Notes under the pieces: model-generated
What the model was told of the DNA's origin: nothing
The model's database searches: none
Seen by the model: only the letters and a program-made list of their open reading frames with translations
DNA from: Mycoplasma sp. CSL7491-lung
GTDB taxonomy: Bacteria; Bacillota_I; Bacilli_A; Mycoplasmatales; Metamycoplasmataceae
Direction: 5' to 3'
DNA length: 64,000 nucleotides
Assembly: GCF_018913965.1 (NCBI RefSeq)
Contig: NZ_JAHMHG010000002.1
Coordinates: 62,001-126,000, forward strand
Translations under genes and position numbers: made by a program
Shown here: piece by piece, positions 1 to 10,536 of the stretch
Numbering within the stretch: the stretch's first letter is position 1
Layout of the letters: the number at the start of each line of letters is the position of its first letter

Positions 1-906
1 AAAGTAGGAATTGTAGTAGAATATAACCCCTTTCACAACGGTCATATTTATCAATTAGAATGAATCAAAAACAAATTTCCTAACTCTAGAATATACGTGG
101 CAATATCTCATAAATTCTCTCAAAGAGGAGAATTTATATGTACATCATATTGAAAAAGAAGAAAAATAGCAAAAAAATATGGTGTTTCGAAATTTATAAA
201 ATTAGATGTTAATATTTCATCGCAAGCTGCACATATTTTTGCACAAAAAAGTATTGAAAAATTATACAAAAAAGGTGTAGATACTCTTGTTTTTGGTAGC
301 GAAACTAGTGATATAAATGTTTTTAAAAAAATAGCGGAAACTATAAATAATAATAAAGATAAATATAACTATTTAGTTAAAAAATATCTAAAACAAGGGG
401 GTAACAGTTTCCCGAGAGCATCAAATTTGGCACTTAATGAATTGAGTGGCGCAAACATAAGTATGCCAAATGATATTTTAGGCTTAGAATACGTAAAAAC
501 AATAATTAATAATAATTATAAAATTGAGCCATATTGTCACACAAGAACTATAGAATTTCATTCAAATAATACTAATAATAAATTTGCGAGCGCAAGCAAA
601 ATAAGAGAAATGTTAAAGAATAATGAAGACATTTCAGTTTTTACTCCAATGAAATTAAAAAGTATTAAAAGTAAATTTTTAATAGAAAATACATATGGAA
701 AATTTAAAAAAATAGTTACAAACTTACCAAAAGAAGAAATAGAAAAATTTAAAATGATCTCCGAAGGTATGGAGAATTTATTTAAAAAAAATATATATCA
801 TGATAATTATTTTGACTTTATAGATTCTTGCGTTAGCAAAAGATATACCAGAAGCAGAATAAAAAGAGCATATCTTTTTGTACTTCTAAAAATAAAAAAG
901 AGTTAG
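1..906 (+). CDS. tmcAL: TmcAL-like nucleotidyltransferase (tRNA(Met) cytidine acetate ligase family), 5' end missing
   Basis: The reading frame is open from base 1, so about one codon (the start) lies outside the window; 301 residues are visible. Residues 1-14 carry the nucleotidylyltransferase signature NPFHNGHIYQL (HxGH), followed by the conserved SQRGEF segment and, further on, FPRASNLALNELSG and ASASKIREML, all typical of the TmcAL/UPF0348 family. In bacteria such as Bacillus this enzyme activates acetate with ATP to acetylate the wobble cytidine of elongator tRNA-Met. The protein is shorter than the roughly 400 residues of Bacillus TmcAL, which I take to be the reduced mollicute form; whether it still makes ac4C is inferred. 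One internal TGA codon is read as Trp. Its stop overlaps by 4 bases the stop of the convergent gene at 903-2114. Confidence 0.75.
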
Positions 907-2114
907 TCTAAGACTTTAACTTCATATGGTGCTAAAACCTTATTTTTATTTAGTTTAATTGATTTATTGGATAAATTAAATGCTATTTCAATTTTTTGAT
1001 CATCTACAAATAATTTAATCCTAAAAACTTCTTTTTTTAAAAAGAAGTTTTTAAAAAACAATAATCTTACTTTTTTTGAAATTAAAAAATTAAAATCAAA
1101 AGACCTTTTTATTATAAAATCAAAAATAAATTTATTTACAATATCATCATAATTTAAAACTGAAATTACGTTCGTAAAATTGTCTTTCTTATATTTTTGC
1201 AAAGGAAAAAAAGCTATATTCTTAGGAACTAAAAATATTTTTTGTATAATCAATAACATTTGTTCTAATTTAAATATTTTTTCAAATGATTTTGATTCTA
1301 AAAATAAATTAAAGTTATATACAGGTATATATTTTAATTTGATTAATCTATCCATATCGTAAAAACTTTTTAAAAAATCATCATTAATTGTTTGTTCTAA
1401 AAAAATATCATCAAAAACGTTATTATCGATTAGATTAGTTTTGAGAGTTTCTTTATTATTGTATAGTAAAATTTTTGTATTATTTTTCTTTTTAAAAAGT
1501 AATAAATTGTCATATAAAATTTTCTTTAGATCCAAAATATCTTGTTTTATTTTTTTATCAAAAGAATAAAAAACATTTTCAAAAACTAAACCGCTTACAT
1601 AAAAAAGATAAATAAATTCGTTGTAAATATCGTTTAAATTATCGAATAAACTTAGACGTTCTTTATTTTCATTTTTTTCTGATAAATCTATCTCTTGAGT
1701 ATATATAAGATCATTATAATCCATAATACTTGTTTTACTAAAAGAAATATATTCTGTATTTACATTATTATCAACTTCCTCTTTCTTTCGCTTATTAATT
1801 ATTTTAGATATAGAAATTATATTGTCAAAAGTTAATTTATAATAAATTGAAACATTATCTAGAGATATAATATTTTTACAAAAAATTTTTAAATTCTCTA
1901 GTTTATATTTTAGATTTTTTGATGAGTATTCATCTATAGTTTGCTCAGAAACCCTATATAAATTTCTAAAAAAACTAAGATAAATATCAGGTAATACAAT
2001 AATTGTTTTTATCCCTTTTTCACTTAATAAGGCAACTTTTTTTATTATTTTTTTATAATACTCTATAGAATTTTTTTTATTACTATCAACAAGTATTTCT
2101 TTTTGTAAAAACAA
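903..2114 (-). CDS. Hypothetical protein, possibly a degenerate GH13-type sugar hydrolase relative
   Basis: A 403-residue protein that I cannot assign to a named family with confidence. It has no signal peptide or membrane segment and is rich in Lys, Asn, Ile and Phe. The last 30 residues (FNLSNKSIKLNKNKVLAPYEVKVLD region) look like the C-terminal beta-sandwich of GH13 alpha-glucosidases, where a line such as LxPYExxV closes the protein. An internal stretch near residues 285-310 could correspond to the segment before the conserved PxIYYGxE strand, but catalytic Asp/Glu motifs are not recognisable. The start is a TTG 16 bases after the holA stop; an ATT or a start overlapping holA is also possible. 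It is the last gene of the comEA-comEC-holA group and ends tail to tail with the TmcAL gene. Confidence 0.6.
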   Translation of the reverse strand: MFLQKEILVDSNKKNSIEYYKKIIKKVALLSEKGIKTIIVLPDIYLSFFRNLYRVSEQTIDEYSSKNLKYKLENLKIFCKNIISLDNVSIYYKLTFDNIISISKIINKRKKEEVDNNVNTEYISFSKTSIMDYNDLIYTQEIDLSEKNENKERLSLFDNLNDIYNEFIYLFYVSGLVFENVFYSFDKKIKQDILDLKKILYDNLLLFKKKNNTKILLYNNKETLKTNLIDNNVFDDIFLEQTINDDFLKSFYDMDRLIKLKYIPVYNFNLFLESKSFEKIFKLEQMLLIIQKIFLVPKNIAFFPLQKYKKDNFTNVISVLNYDDIVNKFIFDFIIKRSFDFNFLISKKVRLLFFKNFFLKKEVFRIKLFVDDQKIEIAFNLSNKSIKLNKNKVLAPYEVKVLD

Positions 2115-2130
2115 GTAATTAATTGTATAT

Positions 2131-3072
2131 TTATTTTGTGAAGTTTGTAATCAAGAATGTTTCAAATATTTCATAGTTTTCTACCCCTAAACTTTTAGAT
2201 TGCAAATCAACAATACCTAAATTAATTAAAATATTTTTAATTTTTTTAATTCCAAAAATATTAACCAATTTTAAAACTTTTTTTACTCTTCATTCTGGAA
2301 TTTTTAACTTAGAAGATATATCAAAATAATTCATCTTTAGCTTATTATTAAGTATATGAAGTTTATATGATAATGAAAAAATATTTCTTAACTGCGCGAT
2401 TAAAAGATGTATATCATCACCTTCGTTAAATCTTTCTTTATATTTTTGGTAAATATTATTTAAATTATTAGTTTCGATGGCATTCATAAAAGCAAAAGAA
2501 TCTTCTAAAACATAATTTTGAATGTTGTTATTTATTAAGGAATAATTAATTTGACTATTAAACTTTAGCATTTTATCAATTTCGTTTATTATTATTGATA
2601 AATTATTAGGTAGTTTATTAGATAAGGAAGTAGCATCAAAAAAACTTATTTTTCCTCCTTTTGAAGTTATATAAGAAACAATAAAATTGACGATAGATTT
2701 AGAATCTAGCTTTTCAAAATTAAAAACCTTTGCGGTTTCAATCAAAAATTTGACAAAATTATTTCTCTCAAATGAATTTTTTCTATGTATAAATACAACT
2801 TTATGTAATCTATTATTTTTTAGAGCACTTATTAAAACTTCGGATAACTCATTTTGTACTTTTGTTATTTTTTTAGAATCAATTATTTCAAAATTTTCAA
2901 CCAATATAAGTTTTTGTGTTGAAAATAAACCAAAACTAGAAACGGATTCTATTAACTCACTAATTGTATAATTATCTTTAAAATAAATTATATTCTCGTC
3001 TAAAAAATTGTCTTTTAATTCATTTATTTTATTATTTATAAAATATTCTTCGTTACCATATATAAATATCAT
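2131..3072 (-). CDS. holA: DNA polymerase III delta subunit
   Basis: 313 residues, opening with MIFIYGNEEYFINNKINEL, the usual N-terminus of the bacterial clamp-loader delta subunit (F-x-Y-G-x-E...). Delta is the wrench that opens the beta sliding clamp; it works in the delta-gamma(tau)-delta' pentamer. The middle part (FNFEKLDSKSIVNFI, then the helical collar region from about residue 185) fits the family layout of an AAA+-like N-terminal fold lacking a Walker motif plus a C-terminal collar helix bundle. A TGA at 2287-2289 is read as Trp and the frame continues to a TAA at 2131; stopping at the TGA would lose about 50 collar residues. It lies 7 bases downstream of the comEC stop, and the same comEC-holA order is common in Firmicutes. 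Confidence 0.88.
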
Positions 3073-3079
3073 ATTTTAA

Positions 3080-4336
3080 TTATATATATTTTTCTCTTGT
3101 TGTAAATCATATAATCATATAAATTAAAATAAAAATCAAATTTTTATAAGTATTCAGATCTAAATCTAAAATAATTTTAATATTTGAAACGGATCTAATC
3201 GAAAAAAACATGAAATTTGATAAATTAATAGATATTATAGGAACACAAAAAGCAATTAATAATAATACAAAAAATAATTCAAAAAATGGTGTAAGAAACA
3301 AAATTAAAAATATTCCTAAAATATTAATTTTCTTACCATTAGTTAGTAAAATTAACGTTGAAATTAGTCATATCAAAAAATATATTAAAATTTTGTTTAA
3401 AAATGTTTTTTTAATACTTGTGTTGATCAATAAAAAACTTATTATAAAAGACAATCAAAAACCTAATTCTAATTTATTATTACTTTTAAAAGATAAACAA
3501 ATGACTACAACACACATTATATAGTTATTTTTGTTGTTTTTATAATTCTTAATTTCCGAAAATAAAGCCATCAAGAAAGCTCTATTTATAGAAACAGAAT
3601 TCGAGCAAAGACTTCAATATATTGTCATAAAAATTAAAATTAATATCTTATTTTTTATAAATCTATTCAATATCTTTTTTAAGATAATAAAATGAAAACC
3701 ACTAATAATTATTAAATGAATTAGACCAATTTCACTAGTCAATTTAATTAATTCATTTTTAAAACTGAAATAATGTCCGAAAACAATAGGTGTAACTAAC
3801 TCTTTATAATTAGAAAAATTATTATAAAAAGAGAAAAAGTAATATCTTAAATCTAGTTGTGTTACTTTTGATAAAACTTTAGGTTCAAGAATTTTTGTAT
3901 CACAAAAATTAGTTATTAAACCTACTATATGTAAGTTTTCAAAAATTTTATATTCTATTTTACTTTTATTCTTAAACATATATTCAACATTGAAATAAGT
4001 TTTTACGTAAATAAAATTATCTCTTATTTTACTTACATAAACATAATTAGAAAATTGAATTGAGTCATAAATTAAAAGTCTTTTAACTAAACAAATACAG
4101 CTAAGTATAATCGATAATAATATTATTATTTTTTTAGATTTCTTATCAATGAATATTAAAGAAAAAGATGTTAGAATAATTAAAATTAAATAAGAATAAT
4201 TTAATGTAAAAATAAATATAAATATGCTAGATAATAATAAAAAACCATTTAAATATTTTAATCTAGAATTAAAAAATTCTTTAACTTCAAAATTATTCTT
4301 GGGCCAATTCCGAAAATATTTGAAATTTGTGCTCAT
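3080..4336 (-). CDS. comEC: ComEC/Rec2-type DNA uptake channel, reduced form
   Basis: 418 residues with about ten hydrophobic segments. The competence domain is identified by IGLIHLIIISGFHF at residues 203-216 (family consensus SGLxHLLAISGLH), by NSVSINRAFLMALF further on (SxxRA) and by ELGFWLSFIISFLL (SxxFQLSF). ComEC forms the inner-membrane channel that passes single-stranded DNA during transformation. The mollicute protein contains only the channel core with a short N-terminal part: the DUF4131/OB region is reduced and the C-terminal metallo-beta-lactamase domain is absent. Several TGA Trp codons (for example in MTIYWSLCSN) would split it under the standard code. The start overlaps the 3' end of comEA by 79 bases, implying translational coupling. 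Confidence 0.85.
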
Positions 4337-4707
4337 GAAGTCTTCTTATACTTCTTTTTATGGTTTATTATCAATTTAGCATATCTTTTTTGAATATTAA
4401 TCTTTAATAATTGTTCAATATTTTCTAATTCCGACCATTTTAATTTGTAATTCTCGAAAGGGACATAAATTTCTTCGTTTCTAGGAGCGATTTCACTTAA
4501 TTCAAAATCTTTCAACGATGAATTTGGCAGTACCTTATTTATAACAAATAATTCTTTATAAGTTAGTAGTCGATTTGACCTATGAATACCTGTATGTTTT
4601 AGAGCACCAGATAAAATATAGGTATAAATCTTATTGTCATACTTTTTAACATAATTTTCTTTATTTTCAACTTTATTAATATAAAAATGAATTCCTACAA
4701 AAAACAT
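4258..4707 (-). CDS. comEA: ComEA-like DNA receptor (SLBB-like segment plus helix-hairpin-helix)
   Basis: 149 residues: a short N-terminal membrane anchor (MFFVGIHFYI), an SLBB-type segment (YILSGALKHTGIH, consensus xxGxVxxPGxY), then a C-terminal helix-hairpin-helix IFGIGPRIILKLKNFL. The HhH only appears when the TGA at 4333-4335 is read as Trp (TSWAQISNIFGIG), so a standard-code reading would cut it off. ComEA proteins bind double-stranded DNA outside the membrane and hand it to ComEC. The ATG at 4707 was chosen because AGGAG lies a few bases upstream; the frame is open to about 4779 and a longer TM anchor starting at a GTG near 4758 (VWNKKIFFVTSLILGVL) is an alternative. It leads the comEA-comEC-holA set. 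Confidence 0.8.
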
Positions 4708-4852
4708 TAATACTCCTAAAATTAAGGAAGTTACAAAAAATATCTTTTTATTTCACACAAATAATAAATATGTTTTTAATTATAAAAAACCAAAAAAGGA
4801 AAAATATATTAAAATGAAACTAACTTTTATAAATACAGTTATTAAATATGAT

Positions 4853-5010
4853 ATAATAAATTAATATTTAGGGATAATATAAAATATAAAACATAAATAT
4901 ACTATAAAAATATAAGGCACTTTAGAGGGTAAAACAAGTAAAAAAAGAAAACACTTAACTACCTATTTTAAAATTAGTTGGTGTTTTTTAATTAATGTTT
5001 TGGAGTTTAC
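4853..5010 (+). promoter_or_regulatory. Promoter and 5' leader of the 5011-cmk-der operon
   Basis: Region between the divergent comEA and 5011 genes. A TATAAT-like -10 box sits at about 4853-4858, so transcription would start near 4865 and make a leader of roughly 145 nt. The leader holds the hairpin described at 4948-4989 and a GGAG Shine-Dalgarno at 5002-5005. No match to a riboswitch that I know. Confidence 0.45.
4948..4989 (+). terminator. Terminator-like hairpin in the leader (possible attenuator)
   Basis: AAAACACT-(T)-AACTA pairs with TAGTTGGTGTTTT (13 pairs, one bulged T and one G-U), followed by a T run. It lies between a likely promoter and the start of the gene at 5011, with no rightward gene upstream that it could end, so it probably acts as an attenuator of the operon. 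Confidence 0.55.
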
Positions 5011-5358
5011 ATGAATCAAAACTATAGTAAGAGTAGAGATGAAATTATTCTAATGATTTTATCAAATAAAGAAAATAAAGAGCTTAATAAAGAAATGAAA
5101 TGATTTAAGAAAAATATTGATGGAAATTTTAAACCTATTTTAGATTATGATATTGAATTTTCTAAATCAATGAAAAATTTAAATTTTTCAGAATTCAATT
5201 ATTCAAAAGAACTAACATTCTTAATTGACGAATCCTTTAAATTAAAATTAGAATTGTCTAAAAATTATAGTAATTTAATGAATGGTTATGATTTTGATGA
5301 AAATTTAAAAATAAACCCTGAAATTATAGAAATAATAAATAAAATATCTAAAAAATAG
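5011..5358 (+). CDS. Small hypothetical protein upstream of cmk
   Basis: 115 residues, charged and probably cytoplasmic, with no recognised domain. It begins MNQNYSKSRDEIILMILSN and contains one TGA Trp (EMKWFKKN). The start follows a GGAG at 6 bases' distance. The sequence is predicted mostly helical (EFNYSKELTFLIDESFKLKLELS). It is the first gene after the hairpin-bearing leader and sits 14 bases before cmk, so it is cotranscribed with cmk and der. The position in front of cmk is sometimes held by segregation or chromosome-condensation genes in other bacteria, but I see no ScpB-like winged helix here. Function unknown. Confidence 0.7.
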
Positions 5359-5372
5359 AAAGAGAGAACTTT

Positions 5373-6038
5373 ATGCGAAAGGTTAATATTGCAATTGATG
5401 GACCAAGTGGAGTGGGCAAATCTACTGTCTCTAAAATGATTGCCAATAAATTAAATTATACTTTTATTAATAGCGGTAGTCTTTATAGAGCAATTGCTAA
5501 AAATGTAATTGACATGGGCGTTGATACTAGAGATAAAGAAAATGTAATAAAAACTCTTGAACAAGGTATGATTCAACTTTTAGATGATGATCGTATTCTT
5601 TTGAAAGGTGTTGATGTAACTCACCAAATAAGAGCTGATTATATTTCTCAAATTACACCAAATGTGGCTAAAATACCCGAAGTGAGAGAATTTGTTGTTG
5701 ATTATATTAGACATATGACCAAAAAAAGAAAAGGTTTTGTTATCGACGGAAGAGATACTACATTTAAAATAATGCCACACGCTGAAGTTAAAATCTTTTT
5801 ATGAGCTCAAGCGGAAGAACGTGCAAGAAGAAGAATGATACAAAATGAGGTTTTAGGTTATAACACCGGTTTTGCAGAAATATTGTACGAAGTTCAAAAA
5901 AGAGATGAACAAGATATGAATAGAGCTGTTGATCCTTTACACAAAACAGAAGATAGCGAATATATAGATTGCACCGCTTTAACTATAGATGAAGTTGTAG
6001 AAAAAATAATTAATCTTGCTTTGGAAAAATCAAAATAA
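5373..6038 (+). CDS. cmk: Cytidylate kinase
   Basis: 221 residues, normal length for the family. The P-loop GPSGVGKST is at residues 10-18, followed by NSGSLYRAIA (the YR nucleotide-binding element), IDGRD at the conserved central position and RRMIQNEVLGYNT / RDEQDMNRAVDPLHKTEDS near the C-terminus, which is the CMK substrate- and lid-region signature. The enzyme phosphorylates CMP and dCMP with ATP, closing pyrimidine salvage in an organism that lacks de novo synthesis. A Shine-Dalgarno AAAGAGAG precedes the ATG. One TGA (5802-5804) is read as Trp in KIFLWAQAEER. der follows after 12 bases. Confidence 0.95.
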
Positions 6039-6050
6039 TTAAGGAGTAAT

Positions 6051-7358
6051 ATGAAAAACACTATTGCAATAATAGGAAAACCAAACGTTGGTAAAAGTAC
6101 TCTCTTCAATCGTTTTATCGGTAAAAAAGTTTCAATAGTATACGATAAACCAGGAGTCACAAGAGATAGATTATACGAAAAAATAAATTGATCGGGACAT
6201 GAATTAAAATTAATTGATACTGGTGGTATTGAAATAGAAAATAGACCATTTCAAGAACAAATTCAAATACAAGCAAAAATTGCCATTCAAGAAGCAGATG
6301 TTATTCTCTTTTTATTTGATGGAAAAAGCGAAATAACTAATGATGATATGTTTATAATGAATATATTAAGAAAAAGTAATAAGCCAATAATTGCTGTTGC
6401 TAATAAATTAGAAAGTATGCAGGATTTTGATTATGGCTGATATAGACTGGGTTGTGATCATATATTCCCGATATCTGCGCTTCATGGAGAAGGTGTTGGT
6501 GACGTTTTAGATAAAGCAATAGAATATTTAGACTTTTCAGATTCTCAAGAAGAAAATGCATTTAGCCTCTCTATAATTGGTAGACCAAACGCAGGAAAAA
6601 GTTCGTTATTAAATAATTTAACAAAAGAAAATAGATCTATAGTTTCTGAAATAGCCGGAACAACTAGAGATAGTGTGAAATCAGAAATTTTTATCGACGA
6701 CAAATTATATAAAGTTATTGATACAGCGGGAATCACAAAAAAATCTAAATTAGTTGAAAGTGTAGATCATTATGCGTTAATGCGTGCTATGAATTCGTTA
6801 TCAGAATCTGATTTATCTTTGATAGTAATCGATGCTACAAATGAAGAAATTTCACATTTTGACTCAAGAATTATTGGCTACGCACTAGAAAATGAAAAAC
6901 CTATAATAATAGTGATAAATAAGTGAGATTTAGTATCAAAAGAAACGAATACTATGGCTGAATTCGAGAAAAAAATGAGAAATAAATTCCACTTTGTTCC
7001 TTGAGTTCCGTTTGTATTTATATCCGCAAAATTTAACCAAAGAATAAATAAATTAGTAGATACTCTTAATTTAGTGCGCACCAATTTAGAAAGAGATATT
7101 AAACCATCATTACTTTCAAATTTATTATTAGAAACTCAACTTATACAACCTCCTCAATCTTTTAATGGAGGTAGATTAAATATTTATTATGTAAGACAAG
7201 AAAAAGCTAAAATTCCTACCTTCACTTTTTTTGTAAATAATAAAAAATTCTTACATTTTTCTTATCAAAGATTCTTAGAAAATCAACTTAGAGCAAGTTT
7301 TGATTTTACTGGATCGCCAATTAAAATGAATTTTAAAAATAAAAATGGTATTGAATAA
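6051..7358 (+). CDS. der: Ribosome biogenesis GTPase Der (EngA)
   Basis: 435 residues with two tandem GTPase domains and a KH-like tail, the defining Der layout. First G1 is GKPNVGKS at residues 7-14 with DTGG as G3; second G1 is GRPNAGKS near residue 177 with DTAG as G3 ([13 protein letters not shown]). The C-terminal part ends with [16 protein letters not shown], the typical Der KH end. Der acts in late 50S subunit assembly. The ATG follows AAGGAGTAAT. Several TGA codons encode Trp (NKWDLVSKE is the second NKxD motif). The stop codon lies inside the left arm of the bidirectional terminator shared with mscL. Confidence 0.95.
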
Positions 7359-7397
7359 AAAACAAAATCAACATTTTGATTTTGTTTTTTATTCAAT
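7350..7397. terminator. Bidirectional terminator between der and mscL
   Basis: Perfect 20-bp stem (7350-7369 with 7378-7397) and an 8-base loop, AT-rich with T runs on both strands. It overlaps the stop codons of both convergent genes (der 7356-7358, mscL 7389-7391). Confidence 0.85.
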
Positions 7398-7880
7398 ATT
7401 TTGGGTAGAATTATTTAATTTATCATTTATAAGTTTAAGTTGTTCTAAAATTTGTTCCTCTATACTAATTTGTTTTTCGACAGTCTCTTCAATAGGCGGA
7501 TTGCTTTTTTTTCTAAAATCTGTTATAAAAGACTTAATAAAGAAAACGACTATTAATATAATAAATAAAACAAAAGTAATTAAAATAAAATTAATTAAAA
7601 TACCAATGAATTTTCCATATTTAATTCCATGTCAAGCTAAACTATTAATATCCGCATTTTTAAAATTATAAATGCTGCTTATTGCTCCTAAGATTATATC
7701 ATTAGCTAAGGATGAAACAAGATCTTTAAAAATTAAACCAGAAATAAAACCTACTGCTAATATTAAGAAATTACCTTTCTTAAAATAATTTGTTGCTTCT
7801 ATATAACTTTTGCGTAATCTACCTACTTTTTTATCTTTAACAATATTTTTAAAAGCATCTTTCAAATTTGTTTTTTTCAT
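7389..7880 (-). CDS. mscL: Large-conductance mechanosensitive channel MscL
   Basis: 163 residues. The N-terminal part (NYFKKGNFLILAVGFISGLIFKDLVSSLANDII) is the first pore helix region of MscL, FxxRGNxxDLAVGxxxGxxFxxxVxSLxxxxxxP; the second helix is LINFILITFVLFIILIVVFFI, followed by a charged C-terminal helix. A TGA Trp joins the two halves (SLAWHGIKYGKFIG). The channel is a homopentamer that opens under membrane tension and releases solutes on hypo-osmotic shock, an obvious need for a cell without a wall. There is an extra 35-residue basic N-terminal stretch before the canonical start. It is 13 bases downstream of gyrA and probably cotranscribed with it. Confidence 0.9.
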
Positions 7881-7893
7881 ACATAGCCTTATA

Positions 7894-10527
7894 TTAATTT
7901 TCTTTTTCGCCTTTAATTATTTCTACTGCGGTGATTTCGTCTTTATCTCTTAAGCTAATTATTTTAACCCCTTTTGTAGCTCTAGATGTTTGACTAATTT
8001 CACTAATCTTTGTACGTATTGTTATTCCGCTTGTTGTTATAACCAACAACTCATCGGAAGTTTCGACAAAACGCGCAAAAACTAATTTTCCTGCTTTTTC
8101 AGGATTTATTCCTGTCACACCTTTAGCACCACGTTTTGATAAACGATATTCTTGTTCGTTTGTAAGTTTTCCAAAACCTTTACTTCCTAATGAAAGTATT
8201 AACGAACCATCTCTATTTGTTGAAGCTCCTATAACACTTTGACCTTTTTCTAGTTTTATACCTCTTACACCACGAGCTGTACGACCCATTGGACGAATAT
8301 CGTTAGCTTTAAAAATAGCAATATTTTTATAATTATTTGCCACAAGAATGTTATCATTATCTGAAATTATAAATGCACGTACTAACTCATCTCCTTCAGC
8401 TAAACTAAATGCTCTCAAACCATTCTTACGAACGTTTTTGAATAATGATAAATCCGATTTTTTAAAAATACCATTTTTTGTTATTGTCGCTAAATAATTA
8501 TCACTTTGAAATTCATCAACACTAATTATAGAAATAATTTTTTCACCATCTTTAACATTTAAACTTTCAATAAGATTAATAAAAGGTATCCCTTTACTTT
8601 GTTTAGAACCTTCTGGAATTTGATAACCTCTTAAACTATAAGCCTTACCAAAATTTGAAAATAATAATAAATCACTATGTGTTGTACTATTTAATATTAA
8701 TGAAATATCGTCATCTTCGTAGGTTTTCATACTAATAGAACCTACACCACCACGTCTTTGAGTATTATATTCTTCAAGATTAATTCTTTTTACATAACCG
8801 TTTATTGAAGCTGTTATAACTATATCTTTAACAGGTATTAAATCCTCATCACTTATCTTACCAATTCCGGCAACATCTATAAAAGTACGTCTTTCATCGT
8901 TGAATTTATTTTTAATTGCTTCTAATTCGGAAATTATTAATTCAATTAATTTTTGTTCATCGCTTAAAATTTCTAAATAATATTGAATTTCTTTTAATAA
9001 TGAAGCTAATTCTGCTTCCATATTTTCAATGCTCAACCCTGTTAAACGACCAAGGCTCATACTCAATATTGCTTTAGTTTGTCTATCTGTTAACTCATAC
9101 CTTTCAGAAAGTCTTTGTTGAGCAATAGACTCAGTTTTAGAAGTTTTAATAATTTTAATTACTTCATCAATGTTTGAAATTGCAATTTTTAAACCTTCTA
9201 ATATATGTGCTCTCTCTTCGGCTTTATTAAGGTCAAATTTCAATCTACGAGAAACTATATTTTTTTGATGTGCAATATATTCAGATAAAATTTGTTTTAA
9301 ATTTAAAACTTTAGGTTCTCCGTTAACTAAAGCTACCATGTTTGCACTATATGTAGTTTGTAAATATGTTTTTTGATAAAGTTTATTTAATAAAACATGT
9401 GGGTTGTAACCTTTTTTAACATCTATAACAATTCTTATACCTTCTCTATTAGATTCATCTCTAAGATCTGAAATCCCTTCAATTTCTCTTGTCTTATGAT
9501 AATCTACTATTTTTTGAATTAAAGTTGTTTTTTTAATTGCGTAAGGTATTTCTGTAACAATAATTTGATTTCTACCATTAGATTTTTCGATAATTTTTGT
9601 TTTAGATCTAACTGTAATACTTCCTTTACCTGTTTCGTATGCATCAATAATACCTTTAGTACCAAGAATTATAGCTCCGGTCGGAAAATCTGGACCTTTT
9701 ACATATTGCATCAAATCACGAACATTTAATTCTGGATTTTTAGCTAATGCAATAGTTGCGTCAATTGCTTCTCCTAAATTATGAGGCGGTATTTCTGTAG
9801 CCATACCAACAGCAATTCCTGAGGCTCCCGAAACAAGAATATTAGGAAAACGAGACGGAAGAACACTCGGCTCTTTTTCGCTACCGTCATAGTTATCTAC
9901 AAAATCAATAGTTTGTTTCTTAATTCCATCCAACATTTCGGCGGATAATTTAGACATTCTTGCTTCTGTATAACGCATAGCAGCCGCTTCATCGCCATCA
10001 ATAGAACCAAAGTTACCGTGACCGTCAACCAAAGGATATCTCATCGAGAAATCTTGAGCCATACGAACCATTGCTTCATAAACCGAACTATCTCCGTGAG
10101 GGTGATACTTACCTAGAACGTCACCAACAATACGGGCGCTTTTTCTATGTTGTGAACCAGGTGTAATACCTAACTCTGCCATATCATAAAGTATTCTACG
10201 GTGAACGGGTTTTAATCCATCTCGAACATCCGGTAATGCTCTAAAAACTATAACACTCATAGAATATTCTAAAAACGATTGTTTCATTTCATTGTCAATA
10301 ACAACAGGAAATACACCGTCTGTTTCTTTTTCAATTATTTGTGAACTAACAGTATATTCCTCTTTATTTTGAGGTATTTCTTCTTCCTCTTCATCGACAA
10401 CTATAGTTTCCTTCTTTTTAAAAACAAGCCTATTTTCTTCTTCATAATCAAACTCTAAATCGGTATTTTTTATTTTTTCGTTTGATTCTTCATTTAAAAA
10501 TTCATTTATTTTTTTATCGTCGGCCAT
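7894..10527 (-). CDS. gyrA: DNA gyrase subunit A
   Basis: 877 residues. The canonical breakage-reunion domain begins near residue 78 ([27 protein letters not shown]), after an additional acidic N-terminal extension with EEEE tracts that ordinary GyrA lacks. The catalytic tyrosine is Tyr186 in [11 protein letters not shown]. The quinolone-determining region [12 protein letters not shown] (141-152) has Ser and Glu at the key positions, a wild-type-like state. The C-terminal beta-pinwheel has a GyrA box QRRGGVG starting at residue 590, which distinguishes it from topoisomerase IV ParC. GyrA with GyrB introduces negative supercoils; gyrB is not in the window. The start is preceded by AAAGGAG and by a 24-bp perfect palindrome. 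No TGA codons occur in this frame. Confidence 0.96.
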   Translation of the reverse strand: MADDKKINEFLNEESNEKIKNTDLEFDYEEENRLVFKKKETIVVDEEEEEIPQNKEEYTVSSQIIEKETDGVFPVVIDNEMKQSFLEYSMSVIVFRALPDVRDGLKPVHRRILYDMAELGITPGSQHRKSARIVGDVLGKYHPHGDSSVYEAMVRMAQDFSMRYPLVDGHGNFGSIDGDEAAAMRYTEARMSKLSAEMLDGIKKQTIDFVDNYDGSEKEPSVLPSRFPNILVSGASGIAVGMATEIPPHNLGEAIDATIALAKNPELNVRDLMQYVKGPDFPTGAIILGTKGIIDAYETGKGSITVRSKTKIIEKSNGRNQIIVTEIPYAIKKTTLIQKIVDYHKTREIEGISDLRDESNREGIRIVIDVKKGYNPHVLLNKLYQKTYLQTTYSANMVALVNGEPKVLNLKQILSEYIAHQKNIVSRRLKFDLNKAEERAHILEGLKIAISNIDEVIKIIKTSKTESIAQQRLSERYELTDRQTKAILSMSLGRLTGLSIENMEAELASLLKEIQYYLEILSDEQKLIELIISELEAIKNKFNDERRTFIDVAGIGKISDEDLIPVKDIVITASINGYVKRINLEEYNTQRRGGVGSISMKTYEDDDISLILNSTTHSDLLLFSNFGKAYSLRGYQIPEGSKQSKGIPFINLIESLNVKDGEKIISIISVDEFQSDNYLATITKNGIFKKSDLSLFKNVRKNGLRAFSLAEGDELVRAFIISDNDNILVANNYKNIAIFKANDIRPMGRTARGVRGIKLEKGQSVIGASTNRDGSLILSLGSKGFGKLTNEQEYRLSKRGAKGVTGINPEKAGKLVFARFVETSDELLVITTSGITIRTKISEISQTSRATKGVKIISLRDKDEITAVEIIKGEKEN

Positions 10528-10536
10528 AGTACTCCT

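Noticed and set aside
3210..3524. 104-residue plus-strand frame
   Set aside because: Lies wholly opposite the membrane segments of comEC and has no family resemblance.
5580..6160. Minus-strand reading frames across cmk and der
   Set aside because: They are antisense shadows of well-conserved genes, with no ribosome site and unlikely protein sequence. Similar antisense frames over yebC, ackA, ptsI and the MIB stalks were dismissed for the same reason.
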